Virus record (IMG/VR): IMGVR_UViG_3300027836_000007
Location: 1-64,000 of that record
DNA: 64,000 nucleotides
From: a virus
Strand: one strand, 5' to 3'
Shown: positions 22,010-30,483 of the stretch, piece after piece
Layout of the letters: every line of letters begins with the position of its first letter
Position numbering within the stretch: position 1 is the stretch's first letter
Position numbers and translations under genes: made by a program
The notes under the pieces: model-generated
Told to the model about the DNA's origin: nothing
Database searches by the model: none
The model's input: only the letters and a program-made list of their open reading frames with translations

Positions 22010-23003
22010 TTTCTTCCTTAAACCATTTCTTTGCTCTCAATTGTATCTTGAGACTGTTGGATTCTTTAGCTTGTGTTATAAGATATAATGTTGCTAGCCG
22101 CCCTAGCTTGATTACAGCATCATTAACATCCTTTACACCTTCAGGCCAGTTTGGCATACTGACACTCCAACCATATTCTATTGCTTGTTCTAGCGTTAAT
22201 TTTCCTGCTTCGTCTTTATCAGGAACTAACACAAGTTCTTTACTTAACTGTTTTAGTAACCAGTTTTGACTATCTTTAATTTCAGCGCCTAGTAAAGCAC
22301 ATCCGTCAATACTTAGCGCATCAAACGGGCCTTCGCTAACAATTACGAATTCTCGTTTATCAGCTTGCGCATCTAAATTAAACACATACCCCGGTTGCTG
22401 TTCGCTTAGATACTTAGGTTTGGCATCGTTAATTGCCCGGGCAGTCCAACCTACTATTTCGTTTTTATACAAAAATGGAATAATAATCCTACTATTGAAT
22501 CCTATTTTATTAGTCCAATAGAACGGATAGGCAAACGGATCGATTCCGCGATCAACTAAGTATTTGACCGACTCGGCAAATTTTGTTGGAACAGCATAAT
22601 CTCCATCTGGGAGTTTCAAGAATGTACTCAACTCTTCAAAACTAATAGCATCTATTGGCAATGCTCTGACTTCAAATGTAGGTATAACTTGTCTTACTGT
22701 TGCTGTTGAGTTTTCGTTTAGTCTAAGTGCTTCTAAACGTAATTGAGATATAACATCGTCGGGCATGTTTAAATCCCGCATGAGTTTATTCATTTTTTGG
22801 CTGATAGTTCTACCAGGTTGCCAACTTGCCTTGAATCCGCAATTAAAACAATGATAGCTTACGGCATCGCCACCGTTCAAAATAAAGCCGCCACGTTGTC
22901 TTTTGTCATCACAACAGGGCGCATTAAAGCTGATCCAACCACTTGGAGTTTGTTTCCGCTTAGACGGAAGATATTGTAGTAATGTATCGGCTATGAGACT
23001 CAT
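21993..23003 (-). CDS. 61: DNA primase (T4 gp61-like)
   Basis: 336 residues. The zinc-binding domain at the N-terminus has CC at 30-31 and CFNC at 52-55. The TOPRIM core shows IVSEGPFDALSIDG at 221-234 and a VPDKDEAG motif near 256-263. It makes RNA primers for the lagging strand with the helicase gp41. The ATG is exactly six bases after the -10 of a minus-strand TTGACA promoter, so its message is predicted to be leaderless. Confidence 0.9.
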   Translation of the reverse strand: MSLIADTLLQYLPSKRKQTPSGWISFNAPCCDDKRQRGGFILNGGDAVSYHCFNCGFKASWQPGRTISQKMNKLMRDLNMPDDVISQLRLEALRLNENSTATVRQVIPTFEVRALPIDAISFEELSTFLKLPDGDYAVPTKFAESVKYLVDRGIDPFAYPFYWTNKIGFNSRIIIPFLYKNEIVGWTARAINDAKPKYLSEQQPGYVFNLDAQADKREFVIVSEGPFDALSIDGCALLGAEIKDSQNWLLKQLSKELVLVPDKDEAGKLTLEQAIEYGWSVSMPNWPEGVKDVNDAVIKLGRLATLYLITQAKESNSLKIQLRAKKWFKEENENTN

Positions 23004-23009
23004 AGCACT

Positions 23010-23039
23010 ATTATACTTAACTTACGGTGATACTGTCAA
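23010..23039 (-). promoter_or_regulatory. Minus-strand promoter TTGACA-N18-TATAAT for the primase
   Basis: TTGACA (23039-23034) and TATAAT (23015-23010) on the minus strand. Transcription should start at the primase ATG (23003). It lies in the last codons of the upstream gene. Confidence 0.75.
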
Positions 23040-23853
23040 CCTTTCCGGTTAATCCCATAGGATTTTCTGTTGTTACATCTTCTTTCTTAGAGTTTTGGAA
23101 TCTAACTCTAAAATACTTGTAATCACCAACAGCCATAGTTACAGTAAAAGTTCCAGATGTTGCTGAAGTTAATTCTGGAAATTCATGTAGTCTTACTTCA
23201 GGTTTGAAAGCTTCTGTAGTAATAGTCGATTGTGCAGTACCTTCGATCCAAATAATTCCTTTGAATCCGGTATAACCAATTTCAAATGTTAGCTCTGTTG
23301 TTTTTTCGGCTTCGTAGAACGTTGCTGGAATTGCTGAAGATTTACTAACCGGCAAGCCGTCTAAATTAATTTCAGCTGTAAAATCTTTGAATACTCTGTC
23401 GTTTCTAAAGGTAGGCATTGCGTTACCTATTAACTGTATTGTACCAGTAGCACCAAATCTAGTGTCTCCGTAAAGCATAATATCGTTGCCGCCTTGAACT
23501 GCTGTAACGCTATAACGTAGATATTGGTCTTCTAATTCTACTAAGTCTTCCTGGGGGATTGTAACAGTACCAATACCTTTGTATGTTGTTTGATTTAACG
23601 GAGTTACAGTGTAAGGGCTATTAGCTAACTCAGCGCCTTGTGAGTCCATCACGTTAAGTAAGATGTTTGATAAGATTGCCAAGTCAATGCGCTTCTGATC
23701 AGCGTTCTTAACGTCAAACTGAATCGTATTATCGATCCCATTATATATTTTTACAGTTTTCTGATACACGTTTGTATACTCCGTAGTAAATCCTGCCACA
23801 TTGGCTAATAGCTCAATCCTATTTGGATATAAATAACTTGAAATTTTTTGCAT
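23017..23853 (-). CDS. Virion structural-type protein of unknown function, 278 aa
   Basis: Beta-rich with several Ig-like stretches (FTAEINLDGLPVSKSS, FEIGYTGFKGIIWIEGT) and a start MQKISSYLYPNRIELLANVA of a kind I recall in T4-like marine phages. It has a late element CATAAATA upstream and a GGATCC leader, consistent with a late structural protein in the middle of replication genes. No specific role can be given. Confidence 0.65.
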   Translation of the reverse strand: MQKISSYLYPNRIELLANVAGFTTEYTNVYQKTVKIYNGIDNTIQFDVKNADQKRIDLAILSNILLNVMDSQGAELANSPYTVTPLNQTTYKGIGTVTIPQEDLVELEDQYLRYSVTAVQGGNDIMLYGDTRFGATGTIQLIGNAMPTFRNDRVFKDFTAEINLDGLPVSKSSAIPATFYEAEKTTELTFEIGYTGFKGIIWIEGTAQSTITTEAFKPEVRLHEFPELTSATSGTFTVTMAVGDYKYFRVRFQNSKKEDVTTENPMGLTGKVDSITVS

Positions 23854-23868
23854 CTGGCAAGGATCCTT

Positions 23869-23876
23869 TATAAAGT
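23869..23876 (+). promoter_or_regulatory. Possible late promoter TATAAAGT
   Basis: TATAAATA-like, four bases before the ATG at 23881 on the plus strand; overlaps the minus-strand element. Confidence 0.35.
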
Positions 23877-23883
23877 ATTTATG
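23876..23883 (-). promoter_or_regulatory. Late promoter CATAAATA
   Basis: Minus-strand element upstream of the structural-type gene starting at 23853; 22 bases separate it from the ATG. Confidence 0.5.
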
Positions 23884-24255
23884 GCAAAATTAAGAGACAA
23901 TATAGAACAAAACTTACCCTTTGTAAGCGTACTAAACTACGGTGAATTGGAATACGTAGGTATCATTATAAATCAGGATCAATATGTTACAAGTTTTTAC
24001 GACTTGGAAGCAATAAAAACTCCTGAGGAAAAAACACTATTTTTAGAAATAGGTGAAACTTGGTGGTGGGAAAGTAACCGTCAATTTCCAATAAGTATCA
24101 TTTGTAGGGATCAAATAACCCCATTTGCTTATGCTATTAAAACATTTAATAGTAAAGACGTTAGGGTAATTTTAGGACCTGTAGTAAACTTGATGAATTT
24201 AACACTTAAACGTGTTAAACGTAAAAGTGTACAACTAGTTCGTAAAACCCGTTAA
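23881..24255 (+). CDS. Hypothetical 124-aa protein
   Basis: The only plus-strand gene between 14.1 and 45.6 kb. Starts MAKLRDNIEQNLPFVSVLNY; an earlier in-frame start lies across the opposite gene and is less likely. Contains GETWWWESNRQFPISI and a very basic C-terminus (RVKRKSVQLVRKTR), so it may bind nucleic acid. Similar proteins occur in T4-like phages without known role. Overlaps the end of the DnaE-like gene by four bases. Confidence 0.7.
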   Translation: MAKLRDNIEQNLPFVSVLNYGELEYVGIIINQDQYVTSFYDLEAIKTPEEKTLFLEIGETWWWESNRQFPISIICRDQITPFAYAIKTFNSKDVRVILGPVVNLMNLTLKRVKRKSVQLVRKTR

Positions 24256-24830
24256 CTGTACCCGTAACTAATACCTTCGCAAATTAAATTCATCTGCACT
24301 ACTACCACATGCGCATACGCAACAGCATGTGCTTTCTTAAAGTAGTATTCATCATTTTCAGGTTTCGTCCAAACTTCCGTCATCACCGTAGTCCAATCTT
24401 TCCCAATCAGATAACGTTTCGCTGGTCGAATCATTGCCAGTACTGCGGCCAATTGCTCTATAGATCTTGGCTTGCTTTGCCTCAGAATAGACCCATGACC
24501 ATTCACATGGAATAGGAGTTGGGTAAAGTCGTCTTGCTCTAGTAAGTCCCATAGTGGTTCAGTCTCCATTAGTTTTAACAGATGCTCTTTACTTTTTACA
24601 CCATCGTACACACCAACATTTAAGAAATCTATCTTAAAATAACCTCTATCTTCTGCTTGCTTATAATCTATTGTACTAAGTCCAGTAAGCGGATTGTACG
24701 GGATAGAAGTACAGAACACTCCAGTATTGTGCTTTTTAAAAGTTCCATTGTCTTCGATAGCCGCAACAACATGCTTGAATTTATCAAGTGCTAGTGTACG
24801 GTCTGCGAAGTCTATATCGATATCTGGCAT
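24252..24830 (-). CDS. Shortened DnaE/PolC-like (DNA polymerase III alpha) protein
   Basis: Only 192 residues, against more than 1100 in cellular DnaE, but it keeps recognisable landmarks in order: MPDIDIDF at the start (the palm motif PD-x-D-x-DF with catalytic aspartates), YFKIDFLNV at about 64-72 (the third-aspartate motif K-x-DFLGL), KPRSIEQLAAVLAMIRPA at about 121-138, and YYFKKAHAVAYA at about 163-174, matching F-x-KSHA-x-AYA. The finger and exonuclease domains are missing. It may be a regulator or accessory derived from a polymerase rather than an active enzyme. Overlaps its upstream neighbour by one base. Confidence 0.75.
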   Translation of the reverse strand: MPDIDIDFADRTLALDKFKHVVAAIEDNGTFKKHNTGVFCTSIPYNPLTGLSTIDYKQAEDRGYFKIDFLNVGVYDGVKSKEHLLKLMETEPLWDLLEQDDFTQLLFHVNGHGSILRQSKPRSIEQLAAVLAMIRPAKRYLIGKDWTTVMTEVWTKPENDEYYFKKAHAVAYAHVVVVQMNLICEGISYGYS

Positions 24831-25024
24831 TAGTGTTGTGTTCCTGATTCAAATAGTAAAAGTGGAAGAGTCTCAACTAAGTACTCGGCATATTCGTCTG
24901 CTTCTTCGATAGTTTCAAATCCATTAAATTTTACGTATACTGAGTTATCTTCCTCGCATACAAGTACTTGTAAATCTAGTTGTACCGCATCTGGATTACC
25001 GCTTACGTGATTAGGGTCTGTCAT
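24830..25024 (-). CDS. Hypothetical 64-aa acidic protein
   Basis: Overlaps both neighbours (TAATG with the next gene, four bases with the previous), so it belongs to the replication operon. Contains EEDNSVYVKFNGFETIEEAD, a beta-alpha pattern. Not recognised. Confidence 0.65.
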   Translation of the reverse strand: MTDPNHVSGNPDAVQLDLQVLVCEEDNSVYVKFNGFETIEEADEYAEYLVETLPLLLFESGTQH

Positions 25025-25713
25025 ATATTTGATTCCTTAACAACTTGTTTTACTAGTTCAGTATCAGCTTGCCGCTTTTTAAATTTGTTCATCCAGAATG
25101 GAATATCCATTACACTATTGATAGCCATTAATTGGTCATCACCTAATTTCTTTAGCATTTCTTTTCCGTTCGATGAATTCAATAATAACCACGGACTAAT
25201 CTTTCCATCTTTAATGTCGTATGTAGCACGACTTAAACTTACATACAAAAAGTAATGATTCCACGAAGCATTATTTGTTTCTCCCCACGACATCATATGA
25301 CTTATACTACGCTCTAGTGCTGTTTCCACACCTTCAGTTTTAATCAGATCTATAACATACTTGTCGTACAATTCTTCACGGCACCAATGATCTAATCTTA
25401 CACCAGATGTAACTACATAGTGTATAAACTTATCTGGATATAAAGGATTTACATTGCTAACAAAACTACCAAATTTTACAAATGCGTTGTAATACGGACT
25501 ACGAGCAAACTCATCGTAAGTCTTATCCTGTTTGGCATTTTGACTCATTCTATAAAATTTATTATATGTGTCATAGCCTAATACTACATGTCTTTCTGTT
25601 TTTGCTAATGCTCTACGCTTTTGCTCGCACACGTGCACTGCCAAAGTCTTTTCCTTAGAAAAAGTACTTTTACAGTATTGACAAGTAAACACACCTTCGA
25701 CTAGCGCCATCAT
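25021..25713 (-). CDS. Conserved T4-like phage protein with N-terminal zinc finger, 230 aa
   Basis: Residues 10-28 (CQYCKSTFSKEKTLAVHVC) form a C2H2-like finger, and the remaining 200 residues a helical domain with WCREEL and HMMSWGETNNASWNHYFLY. The protein occurs in the replication blocks of marine T4-like phages, to my knowledge without assigned function. DNA binding is plausible. Start at ATG 25713 or 25710. Confidence 0.65.
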   Translation of the reverse strand: MMALVEGVFTCQYCKSTFSKEKTLAVHVCEQKRRALAKTERHVVLGYDTYNKFYRMSQNAKQDKTYDEFARSPYYNAFVKFGSFVSNVNPLYPDKFIHYVVTSGVRLDHWCREELYDKYVIDLIKTEGVETALERSISHMMSWGETNNASWNHYFLYVSLSRATYDIKDGKISPWLLLNSSNGKEMLKKLGDDQLMAINSVMDIPFWMNKFKKRQADTELVKQVVKESNI

Positions 25714-26189
25714 TTAAATTTCTTTGTAATTACAGAATCTTCCATGCCATATCGTTTGGCTAGCTCTTTTAGTTCTTTGTCAGTAACCATCTTTGCTAAG
25801 AGTTCGATCTCATCAATTTTACGATTAGGGTAGATTTCTGTTAAAAATTTTACTTTTTTACTATCGCTACCTGTTTTTTTCTTATGCCCAATCCATTCGT
25901 GATAAAAATGTGTTTTGTTATCGTAACTACACAAGCATAGCAATAGCCACATGAGCTTAGGGTGCTTTTGTAAAATATTCCAATTCTTATTGAAATACTC
26001 ATTTACAGTTAATACAAAGTGCCGTTGTACATCTCTATCGCTAGTCTTAGCATTACTAATATATCTATTTAAAATAAAAAATTCGCTCTTAAGACTCTTT
26101 TGTTGTTCAGCGTCCATGGCATCCCACAGTTCACGAACATTCTCGTCAACTGCGGATATCTTTTCTTTTAATTCGATTTTCTCACTCAT
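25710..26189 (-). CDS. Hypothetical 159-aa protein, weakly like clamp-loader subunit gp62
   Basis: A helical protein. By eye, FFILNRYISNAKT, a following FVLTVNEYFNKNWNILQKHP and a histidine-aromatic stretch resemble the order of elements in T4 gp62, the small subunit of the clamp loader, and it lies in a replication block. The likeness is weak and the large subunit (44) is not in the window. Treat as unassigned unless a profile search confirms it. Confidence 0.5.
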   Translation of the reverse strand: MSEKIELKEKISAVDENVRELWDAMDAEQQKSLKSEFFILNRYISNAKTSDRDVQRHFVLTVNEYFNKNWNILQKHPKLMWLLLCLCSYDNKTHFYHEWIGHKKKTGSDSKKVKFLTEIYPNRKIDEIELLAKMVTDKELKELAKRYGMEDSVITKKFK

Positions 26190-26808
26190 CTTTTGGTCTC
26201 AGTATAGCATCGAATGCCATGACAGTCCTGTGTCCAATACCTTGCCACGGATAAACAGTGTGCGGTAAATGGCTTGGAAATACTATAATTGTTCCAGGTG
26301 CCGGGTCATATTTCCACGTATCGTTCATAATAAATTTAGTAACATCTTTTGTTTGCGGTAATCTAAATAAAATTTGGCTATCACTAGGATTGCGGATGTC
26401 GCTTAACTCAGGTGCGCTAATGTAAATGTTGCCGCTTAAATTACCGCCTGGGTGAGTATGCATCTCTTGATAATCTCCCGAGTGTTGTCTTATAGTCCAA
26501 ATACTAGTTACTATAGGTTTACAATACTTTAATTCCTCAGTGCCGGATTGCTGAGATATCAATTCCATATATCCAATACAGATGTTTTCAAGCCAACTGA
26601 CTAACCAAGCAACATCCATGCCTATTGCGTTTGGATATACTTGTATTTGTTGGCCGCCTCTGATACTAATAGCTGGATTATTGGCATCATTTAGTTCTGG
26701 TCTGTTGTGTAATGTCTCGGCCAAACTGTAAATTTTACTAAATTCTACAGGTGGAACATTATCGATAGCTAGTACCGTAGGTTGGAAATATGCAACTTTT
26801 AACGCCAT
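26182..26808 (-). CDS. 2OG-Fe(II) oxygenase (2OG-FeII_Oxy_5 type) in the replication block
   Basis: 208 residues with the double-stranded beta-helix signature: MHTHPGGNLSGNIYIS (116-131) with candidate iron ligands His117 and His119, PGTIIVFPSHLPHTVYP (171-187) with His183, and Arg193 for 2-oxoglutarate. The start at 26808 overlaps the previous stop (TAATG); the frame is open beyond but runs through that gene. Family members hydroxylate proteins or small molecules; substrate unknown. It is separate from the oxygenase island at 50-63 kb. Confidence 0.85.
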   Translation of the reverse strand: MALKVAYFQPTVLAIDNVPPVEFSKIYSLAETLHNRPELNDANNPAISIRGGQQIQVYPNAIGMDVAWLVSWLENICIGYMELISQQSGTEELKYCKPIVTSIWTIRQHSGDYQEMHTHPGGNLSGNIYISAPELSDIRNPSDSQILFRLPQTKDVTKFIMNDTWKYDPAPGTIIVFPSHLPHTVYPWQGIGHRTVMAFDAILRPKDE

Positions 26809-27098
26809 TATACTTTGTCCTTGCTTAGTCTGTATATCATTATAACACGATCCAAGGCCTTTTGTAAAGCAGGATGGGTAGGAGCCATTCTCCGAATTTC
26901 GCCCCACATTTTACTCTCCATTAAATGGTCATGTAATGGTCTACCATCGCCTGTCCTAGGATCAAATCTTGGATCTTCTGGACGATAATCCCAGCCGTGG
27001 ACTTGTCTAGTACTTGGATCTGCTCCAAATTCTCTAGCATATACTACGCCGTTATCTCGTTCGTATATATATTTTGCGCCTTCTTTAAGTGTTCCCAT
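26808..27098 (-). CDS. Conserved T4-like hypothetical protein, 96 aa
   Basis: Begins MGTLKEGAKYIYERDNGVVY and contains REFGADPSTRQVHGWDYRPE and a C-terminal helix. This small protein is, to my memory, common in T4-like aquatic phages next to uvsW-region genes; function unknown. Overlaps its neighbours on both sides. Confidence 0.75.
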   Translation of the reverse strand: MGTLKEGAKYIYERDNGVVYAREFGADPSTRQVHGWDYRPEDPRFDPRTGDGRPLHDHLMESKMWGEIRRMAPTHPALQKALDRVIMIYRLSKDKV

Positions 27099-27237
27099 GA
27101 TATATTATTCCATATTCTTTATACAGCCACTTGACAAATTCTTCAAGTGTTTCTATTTTATCATCTTCAAATATTTCGTTTTTGACATACGTATCCATTC
27201 CGATTTTTAATCTTTCTAAAAAATCTTTGTCGGTCAT
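27085..27237 (-). CDS. Hypothetical 50-aa acidic protein
   Basis: MTDKDFLERLKIGMDTYVKN continues as an acidic amphipathic sequence EEFVKWLYKEYGI. The ATG overlaps the upstream stop as ATGA and the 3' end overlaps the next gene by 14 bases. Overlaps at both ends support it. No function known. Confidence 0.7.
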   Translation of the reverse strand: MTDKDFLERLKIGMDTYVKNEIFEDDKIETLEEFVKWLYKEYGIIYHGNT

Positions 27238-27740
27238 AATATTTTATCCAATTGAATTATTTCGCTTTGTCTGCTGATTTCTTTAACAAAGTAAGCGCAA
27301 TCTGGTTTTTCTTGGAATCTAGTTGGTACTGCTAGTAGCTGGCCATTTTTCATCTTTGGGAAATACCATTTCACATCATTATAAAAATTTACAATTTCTA
27401 TCTTTTTAAATTCAACTCTAAAGCTACTTAGCGGGTTAAAAATTAATGCTTCGAATCCCCTATCGTTTAAACTAGTCAACGGCAATATTTCTATATCAGT
27501 AGCACAACTGCTATCTCCAACTGCTATTGACCAATCTATGGGCATAGTAACTTCGTCATTACCTATTCTAAGTACCATTGCTGGACTATTAAAACTTTCC
27601 AGAAATATTAACGGCATAAAAAAGAAATCTGGTTCTTTTGGATCTGAGTTATCCAGGACAGCAAATCTAGTACTATCGTCTACCTCGTCGGGTAAATTGT
27701 TTAATGAAAACGTCTTGTTATCTAATGTTAATATTTGCAT
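27234..27740 (-). CDS. Conserved T4-like hypothetical protein, 168 aa
   Basis: Beta-rich, starts MQILTLDNKTFSLNNLPDEV, and includes MPIDWSIAVGD and a C-terminal RFQEKPDCAYFVKE. AAGGAATT ribosome site. It lies directly downstream of uvsW. Not recognised beyond occurrence in phages of this type. Confidence 0.7.
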   Translation of the reverse strand: MQILTLDNKTFSLNNLPDEVDDSTRFAVLDNSDPKEPDFFFMPLIFLESFNSPAMVLRIGNDEVTMPIDWSIAVGDSSCATDIEILPLTSLNDRGFEALIFNPLSSFRVEFKKIEIVNFYNDVKWYFPKMKNGQLLAVPTRFQEKPDCAYFVKEISRQSEIIQLDKIL

Positions 27741-27746
27741 AATTCC

Positions 27747-29213
27747 TTATTTGTGCCAATCTATCTTTTCAATAGTGAACGGATACTTGGCATCCTTATA
27801 AAATTTCTTTCTTTCTGTAAGGTGCCGCTTGGCGTACTTACATGTGGAGGTGATGTCCCAGATTTGTACAAAGTCTTTGTCTTCGGCTTTTCGAATACCA
27901 CGACCAATTGATTGTATAACCCTCGTAAAGCTCTTTCCGGACTCCAGAAGAACCAGATTAAAAATCCTAGGGATATTAATACCCACAGCGGCCACACCAT
28001 AAGTCGCCACAATAATCTTGTTAGTGCTCGTTTTAATTTCGTCATATTCTTCTTTTCTATCTTTAGTCTTTACTTCGCCTGATATGAAAACGCTATCTTC
28101 GATTTCATTAATTAAAAATTTGCCTGAGTCAATTCTATTAACTAGAACTAATGTATTGCCTGTTTCTGATATTTTTTTAACTAGCTTACTAATATAAATC
28201 ATTCTATCTTCATCTGTAACAAGATATTTTAATTCATCGCTATAAGCCTTAAATTCTGGTAAATCAATCAACTGTACTACATTAACGTGACACGAACTTA
28301 GCACACCAATTTCTTGTAACTCGTGTGCTTTAATTCCGCCGACCACTGGCCCGATGCTGGCAAAGATTTGTTCGTATTCGAATTTTTCTTTAGGTACAGT
28401 ACCAGTTAATCCCCATCTAATTGGAGCATTACATAAGTTTTGTGTAAGTAAATTCTTCAATACTTCTGCTTTTGCCATATGTACTTCATCGACAATTACT
28501 GTTTTAACCCCGTCAAGAAATTCAGCAAGTGTAAGAATATCTTGTTCGTGATTTTTACTTTTCTTATCTAATATGTTCAACGACTGCCAAGTACATATGG
28601 TATGTGTCTTGTGTAAATCTTTGCGATCACCATAATAAACACCTACGTCTAATCCTACGTTAATAAAATCTTCTTCAGTTTGTTCTACTAAACTTTTGTT
28701 CGGCACAATAACAATACTTCGGCCATATTTTTCAGAAAGATGACTTAATGTCGCAGTTGTAATTGTTTTGCCAGCACCTGTGGCAATCTCTTGTAAGCTC
28801 TGCGTATTGAGTAAAAATGTGTTAACCGCATCAACTTGATAATCACGCAACATAATAGGCTGGCCTACTTGCTGATGTCCTTTAGGCCATACTTTGCCTA
28901 AGTCAGCCCAGTAAGTTTCTGTCACAGGTGTAAAGTTAATCTTTGGCGTAACTCGTAAGTCTTCTACTTCTTCTATATCAATGTTTAGTTTAGCCAGTAT
29001 GCTTAAAATTTGTTCTAGCTGGCTCAAATATCCATTGCCGCCGAGTCCAAATAAACTTACCATTCCATCCCAACGGCCTAATTTAAAAGCTGGATGATAT
29101 CGTGCGTAAGGTATTTCGTACTTAAAGGCGTTAGTTAACTTTTTACGGGCATCTAACGCTAACCCTTCAAGTTTAATGTTAACCTCGTCTCGAATGACTA
29201 GTTTTACTCCCAT
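27747..29213 (-). CDS. uvsW: UvsW-type RNA-DNA and DNA helicase
   Basis: 488 residues, superfamily 2. The first 110 residues form the UvsW N-terminal domain (KLTNAFKYEIPYARYHPAFK then LGRWDGMVSLF). Motor motifs: Q-motif-like RDYQ (123-126), Walker A ATGAGKT (144-150), DEVH (241-244), GLTGT (about 272-276) and QSIGRGIRK near 441-449. In T4 UvsW unwinds R-loops and branch-migrates forks, ending origin-dependent initiation. Length close to T4 UvsW (502). Confidence 0.93.
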   Translation of the reverse strand: MGVKLVIRDEVNIKLEGLALDARKKLTNAFKYEIPYARYHPAFKLGRWDGMVSLFGLGGNGYLSQLEQILSILAKLNIDIEEVEDLRVTPKINFTPVTETYWADLGKVWPKGHQQVGQPIMLRDYQVDAVNTFLLNTQSLQEIATGAGKTITTATLSHLSEKYGRSIVIVPNKSLVEQTEEDFINVGLDVGVYYGDRKDLHKTHTICTWQSLNILDKKSKNHEQDILTLAEFLDGVKTVIVDEVHMAKAEVLKNLLTQNLCNAPIRWGLTGTVPKEKFEYEQIFASIGPVVGGIKAHELQEIGVLSSCHVNVVQLIDLPEFKAYSDELKYLVTDEDRMIYISKLVKKISETGNTLVLVNRIDSGKFLINEIEDSVFISGEVKTKDRKEEYDEIKTSTNKIIVATYGVAAVGINIPRIFNLVLLESGKSFTRVIQSIGRGIRKAEDKDFVQIWDITSTCKYAKRHLTERKKFYKDAKYPFTIEKIDWHK

Positions 29214-30382
29214 AATGCCCTTGTCTCAATAATTGGTTGTGTGTCTGTATAAGAAATTATAAGGTCACAATAACTTGCGTATACTGCGGTCTTTGTCTGT
29301 TTTAAACTACTGCCGATGGCAATGACACTCATTGGCTTCCAATCGCTTTTTAGGAAAAATTTCGGTATTTTTCCATTTTGTACTCCAACAACTTTTGTTG
29401 TGTTATCTAAGTTATAGTTGTATCCATTGTCTGCGATAAATTTATTAAACAGCACACCGTGTTCGGTATTTGGTAGTCTAAAATATATTCCTACCTGATC
29501 ATAAATTCTGTTATTTCGCAAACCTTCACCTAAAATTTCCAATTCTTCGGCACATTTTTTGTGGTCGTTACTGTCGAATACTACCAATGCCGGTAACCTT
29601 TGCAATTTTAGCAAACTTGCGATAACTTCGTCAAGACTTGTTTCTTTTTTATCAACCCAGATTTTACTGCCGGTTCTGTTGGCAATTTTTTCGGTCAAAT
29701 TTTCCGAGATTTTTTCAGGTTTTTTGACAAAATATTGGTACCGTATACTTCGGTCATTTATGATGTTATCATCGATGGGTGAGTCAATACCAAGGTCCGC
29801 AGTTATGTGTTTTTGAAAGTTAGCGTGTACAATGTTGGTTAGTAAAAACTGACTACGAATTTCGCTTTCTTCCCAAGATTTGATAATTTTGTAGAAATTA
29901 GTGATTTTTTCGTCGACATCAAACCCAAGTGGTTCTAACTCATTGACTAGTGTAATAATGTTCTTTTCAGTAAGGTCGGCTCGGTACTGCTTGCCGTTAG
30001 CCTGTTGAAAAAATCCAGTGATTTTCTTACTGAGACCGTTTACTGCTGTACGTATGGTCGACGAAAACGCAAATTCTACAACCAGCTGTGGTTCTTCTGC
30101 TGATAAGAATAACACCTTGGTCTTGTCAATAGTTCTAAAGGATTTAGACCAAGTTGGCACATCTAACGATATTGAAATTTCAGTTTGGGCTGATAAAAAT
30201 TTATTAGAATTATCTCGTAAAATCTTTACTAACAGTCTGCCTTGATTTTCCGTGATAAAATTTGGCATAGTAACAATCTTGGCCAGGCTCTTTAACACCT
30301 TAACATCGCGTTTTTCTAAAGTCTCTAATTCTGAAGTATTTTCAGTTAGTAATTTTATTAGAAGTTTATCTACAGTCATCAT
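29204..30382 (-). CDS. Conserved hypothetical protein between uvsW and uvsY, 392 aa
   Basis: No motif recognised. Alpha/beta with a C-terminal part (ALVVFDSNDHKKCAEELEIL) that looks Rossmann-like. Proteins of this size occur beside uvsW in aquatic T4-like phages. The frame is open to an ATG at 30397, but that ATG lies inside the -10 box; the ATG at 30382 is exactly six bases after TATAAT, making it the first codon of a leaderless message. Overlaps uvsW by ten bases, so the two are co-expressed. Confidence 0.75.
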   Translation of the reverse strand: MMTVDKLLIKLLTENTSELETLEKRDVKVLKSLAKIVTMPNFITENQGRLLVKILRDNSNKFLSAQTEISISLDVPTWSKSFRTIDKTKVLFLSAEEPQLVVEFAFSSTIRTAVNGLSKKITGFFQQANGKQYRADLTEKNIITLVNELEPLGFDVDEKITNFYKIIKSWEESEIRSQFLLTNIVHANFQKHITADLGIDSPIDDNIINDRSIRYQYFVKKPEKISENLTEKIANRTGSKIWVDKKETSLDEVIASLLKLQRLPALVVFDSNDHKKCAEELEILGEGLRNNRIYDQVGIYFRLPNTEHGVLFNKFIADNGYNYNLDNTTKVVGVQNGKIPKFFLKSDWKPMSVIAIGSSLKQTKTAVYASYCDLIISYTDTQPIIETRALWE

Positions 30383-30388
30383 AGTATT

Positions 30389-30417
30389 ATTATACATAGG
30401 TTATTAGCAAAGGTCAA
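30389..30417 (-). promoter_or_regulatory. Minus-strand promoter TTGACC-N17-TATAAT
   Basis: TTGACC (30417-30412) and TATAAT (30394-30389) on the minus strand, just after the uvsY terminator. Predicted start of transcription is the ATG at 30382. Confidence 0.85.
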
Positions 30418-30426
30418 CCTTTAGTG

Positions 30427-30460
30427 AAAAAAATAGGCCTCAATATTATTTAAGGCCTAT
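30427..30460 (-). terminator. Terminator after uvsY
   Basis: ATAGGCCT (30433-30440) and AGGCCTAT (30453-30460) form an 8-bp stem; on the minus strand it is followed by a T run (complement of 30427-30433). Confidence 0.85.
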
Positions 30461-30483
30461 GGTCTCGCTTTTGGGCGAATTGG

